Below are positions 20,763-32,848 of a stretch of DNA of 64,000 nucleotides, in pieces. A program made the position numbers and the translations under genes. The notes under the pieces are model-generated. The model did no database searches. It saw only the letters and a list, made by a program, of their open reading frames with translations, and was not told the origin of the DNA. Origin of the DNA: Diphasiastrum complanatum (taxonomy: Eukaryota; Streptophyta; Lycopodiopsida; Lycopodiales; Lycopodiaceae); assembly GCA_029204225.1 (NCBI GenBank), contig CM055095.1, positions 14,600,049 to 14,664,048 on the forward strand, written 5' to 3'. Each line of letters begins with the position of its first letter. The first letter of the stretch is position 1.

Positions 20763-23339
20763 CATGGTATTACACTCTTGCTTATTACTTTCAAAGTCTG
20801 CGTCTCTGGATCAACAAAACAACAGCAACTTTGCTCCAAGGACACATTTTAACAAACAACCTGATATTTGATGGCATTCCTTACCAAAATTCTTTACTGC
20901 GCTGTCATATGTTTGTTTGTGATGCTGAATGTTTTCTTCATGTGTGTCGTTCATGTGGAAATCTAGATTGTGCTTGTGAAGCAGGCTTGTTATGATAGGA
21001 ATCTTGGGAAATAAAGATTTCTTGCCAGAAATAGCAGCCTATTTGTTGAGCTTTCAACTCATAGATATGTGAGACTGTTGACCAACAAAAAGGGCATGTA
21101 CCTTTAAAACAATTGCTACATTGTAGACTTAGGAAGCTATCTTTCTAAGACGTGACCTGATTATCGAGTTACATAAAAAAATGCAGCCAAGTCTCAAACA
21201 TGTGGGGAGATTTGTTGACATATATTTGACATCAAAAAGGACAATAATATTATTCATTTATTTCTAAGGTCTTTTATTGAGTTGGACCCTGTTAATTACC
21301 AAGGTGTAGATTCTTCTATTGTCCTCATTCAGTCAACAATCAATCACATTGTAAAAGGATTAACACACCCTTGAAGAAAGAAAAGCTCTATTCTATTATT
21401 GCATAATGAACAAATTGCATTGTGAGAGTGATGAACCAAAGTGGGAGAGAAGACACTTCTCAAATTTGGTTCAAGTGTCTCGATTTGATCTGCACCAAGG
21501 ATCTCGACCAAACTAATTAAATCAAATGAGTCACATGGGCCTCCTATTTGTCATTCAATTTTCAAAGTACAAATGCAAATACACTATACGAGCCATTGTG
21601 TACATTGGACTTGATAAAGACATGATTAAATACTAAATTGTAAGATGTTATCATCTACTTATGTGGCACTCAATTGACAACCCCTACAAAATCCTGATGT
21701 TGATGTGGATGCGAAGATCATATCTTGGAAATTCCCCATTGATTGACGTTTCCATGATAGCAAGACAAGCCATCCAAGGTTCATGTAAGTGACAATCATT
21801 GGTTGCTCAAAATTGCATGTTCCTTGGCCACCAATGAAATTTTTATCACCTTATACAAGGATATCCACAAATGTACACAAAAGAACTCAAAATAAAGACT
21901 CGTATCCAACAAGATATAATTATTTTTTTCTTCTTGTATTCAAAATTGCAACACTTGGTCAATTGGCTACACATTGATATGCTGATATCCAATTATGGTA
22001 ATCAGATTCATGATAATCAAGTAATTGTTTTTGCGTATCTTTATTAAATTATGCAAAAGTTGCAACAGACAAAGATTCAATATTGGAAAGTAGAAACTTT
22101 CCCATGAATTGTAAATAAGTATTTTTTTATAGGTCATTGATGCTTTTGAGCTGAATAGGGGTAAATAATTTTAATGACAAGAAATGGTGCAATTTTGTCA
22201 TGAAACTTGTTGGAATTTTTATTTACAACAAAGTTGGTCATTCAATTTTTCACAATTTGATTGCCTACACAAATTGGTTTTGTACCACCAAAGTTTTAAG
22301 GTCCTCCTTAGATGCAACCATTCTACAAATTGCAAGGCAATTTTATAATTTTGTGTCTTTGCTTACAGGTATTGAAAAGACGAGCAAATAACAAATAGCC
22401 ACGATTTTGGAATAACACTCAACATTGTAGAAGAATTTAGATAAAAGGACACGAAATCCCTTGAAACACGCACTCAAATCTATAAACTTGTGATTTTACT
22501 ACAATAAAGGAGAGCCCTAAGTTGGGCTTTAGTAGACATCCCTCTTGGTTTCCAAGGGGGTTTGATCTTGGGACCAGAGAAACTTTGGATGCCAAGCTAA
22601 CCACTTGAGCCAATCCTTGAATGATGGGCTTCGATAAAAATGGACAAATGTCATTCTCAGTGTTTTTATATGTATATTTACATGTCTATTTATATTTTCT
22701 ATCTGATTTGTATACTAGAGGTTCAAAGGTCCCATTAATGTTTCTAATTTGTACATCATCTACTTTGGAGGGCCTAGGAGTATTTGTCGTGTATATTGAT
22801 GTTCTTGCTATCCTTCTTGAATTGGTAGACATTAGTGCTTGTGTACTAACTAGGAAAGAATTAAAATGTAATCAATACCAAAGATTAGCAATTGATTCAT
22901 GATAACCAAAATGTGATTGTGAGAAATAATACAAAATTGCAAAAATGTACTTATATTGTGGATAAAGGATATGCTCTTGCATGTTGTACCGCTCGAAAAA
23001 AAAAAACTTGGCATTATACCAAAGACACAATTCACAACTAAGTGACCCCTTGTTGGGGGTCTGTAATAAATTCAGTATGTTAAATGTGCAAAAATAATGA
23101 CAATATTAAATCGCATCAATGCTCTCAATAATAAGATGAGTAAAATGATACTGCAATATTATCTTAATGCTCACAATTTCATAATCTCATATAGAGGCAA
23201 CATCTGATGGGAAATAGCTGAAAATAGATGTGGTTGTTCGCAGAATTAGACTTTATACAGTAAGAGTTTGAAATATTATCTTCAATCTTCTCCGTAGAGA
23301 TAATATTTAAACTCCAAAAAATATGCAATCATGGTGAAT
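20760..23339. other. AT-rich gene-free stretch
   Basis: Only short open frames of low-complexity, hydrophobic translation. Nothing is recognisable on either strand. A weak FVVYID-like string near 22790 is too little to call a Copia RT. Confidence 0.4.
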
Positions 23340-24033
23340 GAGCAATGAAAATTGAAATAGAAAAAACATAAGTGACCATAAATGAACCTACATAAGGCTC
23401 CAAGAGTGATTGATTGATTGATACACCTATCTATTGCAAAACTAGTCACAAGATCTTGATCTAGAAAAGCAATATTGGATCCCACAATCAAGAGCAATCA
23501 AAACCATTGATCAAACATGGAATTCCGACCCCACACGTGTGGTACGGATTCCAATACGGCCTATTATCAGAGACTAAGTAGAATCAAGTTTAGATACCAA
23601 AGCATTCACAAAAACTCAAGACAAATGTGTAGAAACCTCAAGATGCCAATTTGCTCCAAAAATTGTATCTCCTCACTATGGAATTTGTATGTACAATAAG
23701 CCCTTCCCAACATCAAGTTAGGTGAAAATTCAGCATGTATAAGGAAGATGATTGACCATTTTTTTTTCCTAATTTGTCAATGTTACCTAACCCTAGAGTT
23801 TTGCCAAGTTGGTGGCTAGGTTGGTTATCCACCTCCATGATTCAAGGAATTTGGTCCTATAATCTAGGAATTATGACCAAACAAACCTAACTAACCTTAT
23901 GAATGATATCTAACCTATCTAGGGTAGCCTACACACGTGGAAACATGGACTCACGCGTGTGAGACCCACCTATGTACTAATTTACATGGTTTAATAAAGC
24001 TAGATTTGCCCATTTTTTTGACAATTTCTCACA
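23340..24033 (-). repeat. Truncated LTR related to Copia-2
   Basis: It aligns along its length with 13400-14071: GACCATAAATGRA..., CACACGTGTGG at 23531-23542, GTACGG-type motifs, and a minus-strand start TGTGAGAAATTGTC. The primer-site-proximal end is unclear and no primer site follows, so it is a truncated or solo LTR. Confidence 0.6.
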
Positions 24034-24119
24034 CAATAAAGAAGGCACCTTGACAAGTTCTCATTATTTTTTGTGATGGAAGCAAACAAGAACAAATTGA
24101 GAATGAATAATATTTTTTT

Positions 24120-24557
24120 TTAAGTCATTTGCAATGTTTGCAATGGGCTATTGCAAAAGATGTGATTTTGATTTGATAACGAAAACAATGCTTGAGCTTT
24201 TGTATTCTTCAATTCTTCAATAAAAGAGATTTCATGTTCCACAACGTCTATAACGTCACTTATATCTTTGTTGTGTTGCAAATAATGATCTAAATCAATG
24301 AAAAGTGTTGGGATGTTAGAAGAAATAGAAAGATTATTGTCAGTAATAGTATTTCTAAGAGTATCCCAAAACTTGTGTTGTACCAGCAACAAACTCATCC
24401 AAAAATTGTCACAATAGCAATAAACTGATCTTAGTATCATTTGGAGAGGATGGAGGAATAGAAGAAAGTTGCATGGAAGATTGGATTGATATAAGGGAGT
24501 ACCTCTACTGGTAGATGCCTCAACCACATGAAGCCTACTATATATCTCTCTAAGCAT
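24120..24557 (-). other. Unrecognised open frame, 145 codons
   Basis: Open on minus with no known domain. The start (MLREIYSRLHVVEASTSRG) faintly recalls the Copia linker between integrase and RT, and before insertion of the outer Copia it would have been continuous with 35661 onward. I do not claim a product. Confidence 0.2.
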
Positions 24558-24626
24558 CTACGATAATTCAAAATTGCTTAGCATGATAATAACACACTTA
24601 GTGTGTATAGCCAACAAAAGTGATTC

Positions 24627-24631
24627 CTAAA
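24627..24631. other. Target-site duplication of the outer Copia (left)
   Basis: CTAAA directly before LTR 24632; the same five bases follow the other LTR at 35661-35665. Confidence 0.8.
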
Positions 24632-25453
24632 TGTTAAATTTCACATGTGTGGATTGTCCACAACATGTACTTGTGATCTCCTAAGGTGTGTAGATGCACC
24701 AAGATCAAGACTAGATTGAGATTCAAGATCTATGTTTGATTCTATGGCAAAAACACACTACTACATGCATTCAATCACTTCCAACTCTCACTCACATGTG
24801 TGGGAAGTGTTCCAAAAGTATTCTAAATAAAAACAAGCTGCTCTCCTCGAGTAGAGAGAAAAAAACCATCATGAGCTCTCGGGTAGAGAGAGAAAGTTAG
24901 AAATTCAATGACACTCAAAATTCACTCAATCTCAAAATCAAATTAGATCCAAAATGAGGAGTACAATGATACCAGTAGATTCATGAGCTACCACTATGCT
25001 TAACTATGATTGGATCACACTTTGCCACCTCTTAATCGGACCATTGATCCATGCACCTCTAAATTCTATTGGACTATATTCAAGCACACCTCAAATTCCT
25101 ATTGGACCACACATGGTTCCACCTCTAAAACCTATTGGACCTCTTAAACTTCATCAAACAAAAGTATTACACTTGTCTACACTCTAATTGGAACAAGTTT
25201 GGCCTCTTACTCTATTTTGGCTCAATAGTGGCATTACAAGTGGAAATGGATAATTTGTCATCTATGCCAAATTTGACCCTATCAACATCCTACACCTAAA
25301 TGCTTGACTATGAAATTCTATGAGACCTCTATATCAAACATTTTGATTTACTTTACAATCTCCTCACGTGGGAACATCTTCCACACATGTGAGATTCACT
25401 TACAAACTTCTATCATAAAAAATACCAAGGTAGATTTTTGCCAATTTCTCACA
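24632..25453 (-). repeat. Copia-A outer 3' LTR
   Basis: 822 bp, on minus TGTGAGAAATTGGC...TTAACA. Closely similar to the LTRs at 27738, 32849 and 34835; it lacks five bases (CTATT) near 25038. Confidence 0.9.
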
Positions 25454-25962
25454 TTCCTCCTCAAAAAATAGCTTGAAAAGGTACTAGATCACTTGAGAAG
25501 TTTGTAAATCTTTTTGAGTGGATCCTTTGGTATGCATAAGAAGTGAAGATCAGCCAAGGGATCCATCATAGCAGCACCCTCACCATATCCATGATAAGAT
25601 CTCTTTGGTAGAGATCTCTTGCCAATGCCTTTGAAGAGTGCTCCACCAATATGCCACTATGATCATGGGCTTCCTCCATGCTTGATGATGATCTTTGATT
25701 TGAAAGTTGCACTTTCATGATGGATGCACCATAAATAGAGAAATCTGAGGCTTCCAAACCTCATAAGGATCATGGAGATCAAGATCATAAGATGTGAAAC
25801 AATGATGATTATCAAGATTATTCTTTCTAGCTTGACTAGTCCACATACAATGAACTATATCCATAATGGATCTAATCTTGATATCAAAGACTATCTTGAT
25901 CTTTTTTAGGCTAGCTACTCTCTCAAGGATGTAAGTTTCCACTTTGGATGCTTCATTTAATC
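25454..25962 (-). other. Copia-A outer 3' untranslated segment and purine tract
   Basis: Nearly identical to 28562-28870 of the inner copy in its first 300 bases. On minus it ends with TTTTTTGAGGAGGAA, a purine tract, directly before the LTR. Confidence 0.7.
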
Positions 25963-27737
25963 TCAAGAGGAGTTTACAATTTGCCTCAAAACATGTGAAA
26001 ACATGATTTTCAAAAAAGTGAGTACCAAGCTCAATCTTGTTCTTACTAGAATCAAGAGCATACTTTTGACAATACAATATCTTGCTTTCAAAAAGTATTG
26101 GAATACAAAAAACATGTCCTTACCATAAGCATCATACAAAACTAGTAGAGCTTTTCTTGAACTTTGAGATCCAAAAAATTCAATGAAGCAAGATAGCATT
26201 TCAAGAAAAGGAAGAGAAGCATATATGAATGTGTTGTAGTAGATACAACATGAAAGATGCCCCTCTTTGCCATGTAAGGTGAGCCATAAGGACTCTCTCA
26301 TGCATCTTGAAGATCTTCTTGAAATCATATGAAGAAGAAACTCCTCCTCACACCTTGGCCCCATCATAACTTGAATACCTTCAAAAAAGATAACTTGTGA
26401 TGCTTCTTGAGAAACCTTGATCTCGGCCACTTCCAAGATTGAATCTTCATGCAACATGAGATCTCTATTCACAATCACTTTTGAAATAGAGAGTGTAAAG
26501 ACACTAAAGGCCTCCTTGATGGATGAGTATCCAATCATGATCCATGAGCTTGGATCATCCTTCCTTCTTGTTTCCAAGGGAATATGTGCAAAGCAAGCAC
26601 TACCAAGTTCACTAAGGTGATCAACCTTAGGCTTCATCTTGAATAAAACTTCATATGGTGCTATTCCTTCAAGAGCTCCAATACTCCTCAAAGCTTTGAT
26701 CTTCAATGAGAATTTCTTCTCAACATATGCTTTGAATAATAAGGAATAATCATACACCATATTACTTGAAGAGAGAAGATATGTGCATCTTGCGTGATCA
26801 TCCTCCTTTGAAATATTGGACATATAAGAAACATCAAGAGAGTTTGCACTCTCACTTGGATCCAATTTGTAGATGCCATCAAATCTTGATCCATATGCAA
26901 GGATCTCACCATCCTTCTTGATCACACAATTGTCAATATTGAAATTGACATTAAAGCCACTATCAAGAAGTTGGCCAACACTTAAGATGTTCTTTGTAAG
27001 CTTTGGGACAAAAAGAACATTGTTGAGAAAGAGATCTTTGGAAGATGCAAGCTTCAAAGGAATAATCCCTACTCCTTCAAAATTGCACTCATGCTTACTT
27101 GCAATGTATATGGTCTTCTTGACTCCATCATAAGGCATAATAGATGAAAAAGAGTGCTTGGAGCCACACATATGTGAAGATGCTCCACTGTCAATATACC
27201 ATGAGTCATCCTTGTTGAAGGTGGAAGAGGGGAAGCTTGATGTCATAAGAGAGCCTTCTCCATCACTTGCAATATAGTCTTCTTTCTCATTGGTGATGTT
27301 GGCTTGATTGAGTTGATTTTTCTTCTTGAAGCAATTGGTGGCATAATGGCCTTTCTTGCCACAATAAAAGCACTTGATCTTCTTCTTCTTGAGATTTGAA
27401 GTAAAAGCATGAGAGGTATCCTCCTCTTCCTCATCTTGGTCTTTAGCGTTGACATTAGAGACGTGATGATGTTGCTTCTTATTTCTCTCTTTGTACTTGG
27501 CAAATAGAACTTTGCCATCATCATGATTGAGTGATAGCTTGTCCATCCTCAAGAGTTTGTACTCTTGTCTTGATTCTTCAGAAATAAGCACACTTTGAAG
27601 GGCCTCCAAACTTGGTAGCTCCTCCTTAATGGCATAGGATTGGACAAGGTTGTCATATTCATCTCTCAAGCCATTGAGAATGACTTGGACTAGCTCACTT
27701 TGATTGATTGAGTCACCAATATATGCAAGCTCCCTAT
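25963..27737 (-). pseudogene. Copia-A outer gag (C-terminal part), protease, truncated integrase, linker
   Basis: Open for about 590 codons on minus. The order is: gag core (ELVQVILNGL), zinc knuckle CFYCGKKGHYATNC (about 27315-27356), protease WYIDSGASSHMCG (about 27160-27200), gag-pre-integrase remnant, then the integrase core cut. The frame jumps from LKIKALRS directly to ALEGIAPYEVLFKMKP. This removes the segment with the third catalytic residue and the QNGVAE motif. The linker with YSSIKEAFSVF and a ~190-codon tail follow; the tail has no RT. The same cut occurs in the inner copy. The N-terminal gag half lies at 33681-34077, beyond the nested insertion. Alternative reading: a gag-protease donor that relies on helper enzymes. 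Confidence 0.85.
27733..27737. other. Target-site duplication of the inner Copia (left)
   Basis: CCTAT before LTR 27738, repeated at 33676-33680 after the other inner LTR. Removing the inner element and one copy lets the outer gag frame continue. Confidence 0.9.
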
Positions 27738-28561
27738 TGTTGAATTTCACACGTGTGGATTGTCCACAACACGTACTTGTGATCTCCTAAGGTGTGTAGA
27801 TGCACTAAGATCAAGACTAAATTGAGATTCAAGATCAATCTTAGATCCTATGGCAAAAACACACTACTACATGCATTCAATCACTTCCAACTCTCACTCA
27901 CACATGTGAGAAGTGTTTCAAAAGTATGCTAAGTACACACAAGCTGCTCTCCTCGGGTAGAGAGAAAAAAACCGTCATGAGCTCTCGGGTAGAGAGAGAA
28001 AGTTAGAAATTCAATGACACTCAAAATTCACTCAATCTCAAAATCAATTAGATCCAAAATGAGGAGTACAATGATACTAGTAGATTCATGAGCTACCACT
28101 ATGTTTAACTATGATTGGATCACACTTTGCCACCTCTTAATCCTATTGGACCATTGATCCATGCACCTCTAAATTTTATTGGACTATATTCAAGCACACC
28201 TCAAATTCTTATTGGACCACACATGGTTCCACCTCTAAAACCTATTGGACCTCTTAAACTTCATCAAACAAAAGCATTACACTTGTCTACACTCTAATTG
28301 GAACAAGTTTGGCCTCCTCTATTTTGGCTCAATAGTGGCATTACAAGTGGAAATGGATAATCTGCCATCTATGCCAAATTTGACCCTATCAACATCCTAC
28401 ACCTAAATGCTTGACTATGAAATTCTATGAGACCCCTATATCAAACATTTTGATTTACTTTACAATTCTCCACACGTGGGAACATGCTCCACACATGTGA
28501 GATTCACTTACAAACTTCTATCATAAAAAATACCAAGCTAGATTTTTGCCAATTTCTCACA
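27738..28561 (-). repeat. Copia-A inner 3' LTR
   Basis: 824 bp with TG...CA ends. The purine tract GAGGAGGAG lies on its upstream (minus) side. Contains CACACGTGTG at 27748-27757. Confidence 0.9.
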
Positions 28562-28770
28562 CTCCTCCTCAAAAAATAGCTTGGAAAGGTACTAGATCAC
28601 TTGAGAAGTTTGTAAATCTTTTTGAGTGGATCCTTTGGTATGCATAAGAAGTGAAGATCAGCCAAAGGATCCATCATAGCAGCACCCTCACCATATCCAT
28701 GATAAGATCTCTTTGGTAGAGATCTCTTGCCAATGCCTTTGAAGAGTGCTCCACCAATATGCCACTATGA

Positions 28771-30117
28771 TCATGGGCTTCCTCTATGCTTGATGATGAT
28801 CTTTGATTTGAAAGTTCCACTTGCATGATGGATGCACCATAAATAGAGAAATCTGAGGCCTCCAAGTCTCATAAGATCATGGATATCAAGATCATAAGAT
28901 GTGAAACAATGATGATTATCAAGATTATGCTTTCTAGCTTGACTAGTCCACGTACAATGAACTATATCCATAATGGATCTAATCTTGATATCAAAGACTA
29001 TCTTGATCTTTTTTAGGCTAGTTACTCTCTCAAAAATGTAAGTGTCCACTTTGGATGCTTCACTTAATCTCAAGAGGAGTTTACAATTTGCCTCAAAACA
29101 TGTGAAAACATGATTTTCAAAAAAGTGAGTACCAGGCTCAATCTTGTTCTTACTAGAATCAAGAGCATACTTTTGACATGAAAGATGCCCCTCTTTGCCA
29201 TGTAAGGTGAGCCATAAGGACTCCCCCATGCATCTTGAAGATCTTCTTGAAATCATATGAAGAAGAAACTCCTCCTCACACATTGGCTCCATCATAACTT
29301 GAATACCTTCAAAAAAGATAACTTGTGATGCTTCTTGAGAAGCCTTGGTCTCGGCCACTTCCAAGATTGAATCTTTATGCAATGTGACATCTCTATTCAC
29401 AATCACTTTTGAGATAGAGAGTGTAAAGACACTAAAGACCTCCTTGATGGATGAGTATCCAATCATGATCCATGAGCTTGGATCATCCTTCCTTCTTGTT
29501 TCCAAGGAAATATGTGCAAAGCAAGCACTACCAAGTTCACTAAGGTGATCAACCTTAGGCTTCATCTTGAATAGAACTTCATATGGTGCTATTCCTTCAA
29601 GAGCTCCAATACTCCTCAAGGCTTTGATCTTCAATGAGAATTTCTTCTTAACATATGCTTTGAATAATAAGGAATAATCATACACCATAATACTTGAAGA
29701 GAGAAGATATGTGCATCTTGTGTGATCATCCTCCTTTGAAATATTGGACATATAAGAAACATCAAAAGAGTTTGCACTCTCACTTGGATCCAGTTTGTAG
29801 ATGCCTTCAAATCTTGATCCATATGCAAGGATCTCATCATCCTTCTTGATCACACAATTGTCAATATTGAAATTGACATCAAAGCCACTATCAAAAAGTT
29901 GGCCAACACTTAAGATGTTCTTTGTAAGCTTTGGGACAAAAAGAACATTGTTGAGAAAGAGATCTTTAGAAGATGCAAGCTTCAAGGGAATAATCCCTAC
30001 TCCTTCAATATTGCACTCATGCTTACTTGCAAAGTATATGGTCTTCTTGACTCCATCATAAGGCAAAATAGATGAAAAAAAGTGCTTGGAGCCACACATA
30101 TGTGAAGATGCTCCACT
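28771..30117 (-). pseudogene. Copia-A inner protease (start lost), truncated integrase, linker
   Basis: Parallel to 27185-25700 of the outer copy and about 95% alike. The frame enters the protease at SGASSHMCG, so the catalytic Asp of DSGA and the WYI before it are gone; Gypsy RNase H codons are fused in frame upstream. The integrase deletion (LKIKALRS to ALEGIAPYEV) is identical to the outer copy. It lacks a ~190-base stretch that the outer copy has at 26073-26263. It cannot give an active protease. Confidence 0.85.
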
Positions 30118-31300
30118 AAGGGCATGAATAATGGCCAAAAATTCTTTTTCATAAATGTCATATTGTACTTCTCCCCCTTGAAGTCGTCTTCTTTCAAAGG
30201 CTACAGCATGTCCTTCTTGGTTTAAGACTGTCCCAATACTTTGAACAAACAACAAATAAGAAAATACTGCTTTCTTTAGTACCTTTGATACCTGAATATG
30301 GCTCTCAAGGGGATTGTTTCACCACTCTGTCCTGCATGCACACTAACATCTTTACCCTTGTGCTTCCATGAAATCAAATGCTTATTATAGTCCACCAGAG
30401 GGTTGTGCATTTTGTGCCAATGCATGCCTAAGATTACATCTACTCCCTGTAAAGGACCTACCATGAATTCTATAGGTTCATAGTAATCAGAGATTTGAAG
30501 CTTAAGTTTTTCAATTACAGGGTAAATGTTTGCATCACCATCAACAAATGCACCTTTAGCCTTAAGCATAGATTCAGAGAAGGAACCAACTCCTATCTCT
30601 TGTGCAAGCTTAAAAGAGATGAAATTATGAGAGGAGCCTGCATCAAAGAGAATTAAACAGAGTTTGTTATGGACTTGTCCCCATGTCTTGAGGAGATCGT
30701 GGTTTTGAGTGTCTTCAATGCTTTGTACGGCAACCTGCTTCCTTTTGTCTGCACTTGAAGCTTTGGTATCTTTGAGTGGACATTTGAAAAAAAGGTGTCC
30801 CTTTTCCCCACACTTGAAGCATCTTCCTTCCTTGCGATAGGCCTGCACTTGTTCTTTGGAAAGGCGTTGAGTCTTCTCTTTTGGAGTTTGAGTGTTGGGA
30901 TGTTTCTTCCTTTTGTTTCCGCTTCCATTTCGATGATTATCCTGCAGTCCAATTCTGGTAGCATAATATATGACTTGTTCCAAAGTATCATCTTGTACTA
31001 GATCTAAGCCATATTGTATACTTCTATGCAAACCCGAATAGAACTTTCTTTTCTATTCTTTCTTGGAAATGGAATGTAAAGTCTGAACTTTCAAAAGCAA
31101 CTCCCAAAATCTTTTTACATACTCAACTACTATCTCATTTTATTTTTGCCTAAAGATGTCTCATGCAGCTAAAGTATCTTTCTTTAGTCTTTTGACAAAA
31201 AGTGGGCTTTAATTTGCTATTACATCTAGATAAGTATGCATCTCTATGGTGGGCAGCTATGAAATCTAATCACGAAGCTACTTCCACTTGGCATAGCTTT
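30118..31300 (-). pseudogene. Gypsy gag, protease and RNase H fragment
   Basis: On minus from 31300: a retrotransposon gag domain with stops (VKRLKKDTLAA ... VEYVKRFWELL), then an open frame 31031-30276 with zinc knuckle CFKCGEKGHLFFKC and a protease with LFDAGSSHNFISFKLA and VILGMHWHKMHNPLVDY, the Ty3/Gypsy pattern. The RT is missing; the next block (30255-30118) is RNase H (NQEGHAVAFERRRL, YDIYEKEFLAIIHAL). It stops at 30118, where Copia protease begins. The gag-protease-[no RT]-RNase H order shows an internal deletion in the Gypsy donor or during transfer. Confidence 0.85.
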
Positions 31301-31302
31301 AA

Positions 31303-31850
31303 AGCCATTGAATATCCATTGGAAAAAGGCTAAGAGGATTCTAAGATACATCTTGGGTACATTGGATTTTGGGATTCTATATAGAGGAGATGTGATTAAC
31401 CTTCATGCATTTAGTGACTCAGATTTTGCAGGGGACAAGAGGGATAGGAAATCAACAAGTGCCTATTCAACTTTCATAGGAGAAGGTGTGGTTTCATGGC
31501 TTTCAAAAAAGCAAGAAACTATATCTCTATCTTCAACCGAGGCCGAGTACAAAGCTTTGACAACCACTACAAAGGAGGTACTTTGGATCAAGAGATTATT
31601 GGTGGAACTAAAGATCATGGATTCAGAGGAGGCACCAATCATCTACAATGACAATATATCAGCCCAACACCTTGCATCTAACCCAATCTTCCATGCAAGA
31701 TCTAAGCACATTGAGATATGCCATCACTTTGTGAGAGAAATGGTGCAAGCCAAGGAGATTGCTTTGGAACATGTTCCAAGCAATGAATGTGTAGCTGATC
31801 TACTTACTAAACCACTTCAAAAGACACCTTTTATGAAGTTCAGATCATCA
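31303..31850 (+). pseudogene. Copia RNase H fragment, inverted inside the inner element
   Basis: Plus strand, opposite to its host. The frame reads HWKKAKRILRYILGTLDFGI, SDSDFAGDKRDRKST, SSTEAEYKALT and RSKHIEICHHFVREM. It is about 97% identical by eye to 56337-56890 of Copia-4, but without that copy's TAA. Catalytic acidic residues are present. It ends abruptly at 31850, joined to gag with a shared ATCAC. Confidence 0.9.
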
Positions 31851-32091
31851 CACCAATCTCCCTCAATATCTCATTAGAGACATTCATCTTAATGTAGTGG
31901 AGAGCCATCCTAGCTCTCTTCTTGTATTTTTGTACTTCTTGAAGGACTTGAGGCTCCTCCTCAATACCAAGTACAATGTCCATCACATCTTGGAGTATCA
32001 AGATGGACTCCATCCTCAACTTCCATATTGAATAATTGGAAGTATACAATCTCTCTCTTGGTTGCAACAAGTATGAACTCATTGAAGTCAT
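31851..32091 (-). pseudogene. Copia-A inner gag N-terminal fragment
   Basis: The ATG at 32091 begins MTSMSSYLLQPRERLYTSNY, then SIWKLRMESILILQD. About 80 codons match the outer gag at 34077-33840 before the junction with inverted RNase H. The zinc knuckle and the rest of gag are missing. Confidence 0.85.
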
Positions 32092-32836
32092 TTAAAGTGA
32101 AGATAAATAAAAGTGATGAACAAAAAATGTTGTTTCTCTCTCACTATAGGATCCAATAATGGTGTGCTACCATCTCCTATGCAAGATCTTGCAACAAATT
32201 GTGAGATGATTCTCACTAGCTATCTCAATCTCTCCAAAACTAGATCTACTTCACATCAAATGATGGAGTATGGGCAAAGTTAGGATCAAACATTCTTAGC
32301 ATGTGTGAAATACACTAAGAAACCAAATTTGACTCAAATACAAAGATATTGCATGAAACAAAATGGCTAAGATCTCAAAACAATGCCTAGATCGCATATA
32401 CATGAGATTGGTAAGCATTTGATTGTGATTTTGGATCAAACAAACAATATCTTGACCAAACCAAATGTGTCCACCCAGGTCTAGGTGCCCTACCTAACCC
32501 TCTTCAAAAACTTATAACTTTTGATTGGCTCAATCAAATGGAATGAAACTGATTGCATCATAAACAAGACAAAAATAGCTTCAAAACAAGCTATCTAGCA
32601 AGATTTTTGGATCCAACATGAAAGAGAACTCCCAAACTGAAATTGGATGTTCCTCACATGTGTCTGAGCACCTGATTTCGTACAGTACTAGGTCAGACCC
32701 AATCAATGTCCTTTTGATCTCTTTTGATCCAAAATTGAACAAGATAGCTAGGAAAATGGGCCTTGACAATTTCTAGCTCAAGATTGATGAATAGTTTTCA
32801 CTCAAATGGATCAAAATGCATGGTAACCTTAGGTAG

Positions 32837-32848
32837 GTTCTGATACCA
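32837..32848 (-). other. Inner Copia-A primer-binding site
   Basis: The minus strand reads TGGTATCAGAAC, two changes from the canonical end, directly next to the LTR. Confidence 0.8.

Noticed and set aside
22621-22902. Possible Copia RT (FVVYID-like string)
   Set aside because: No YVDD, no flanking RT blocks; hydrophobic AT-rich translation explains it.
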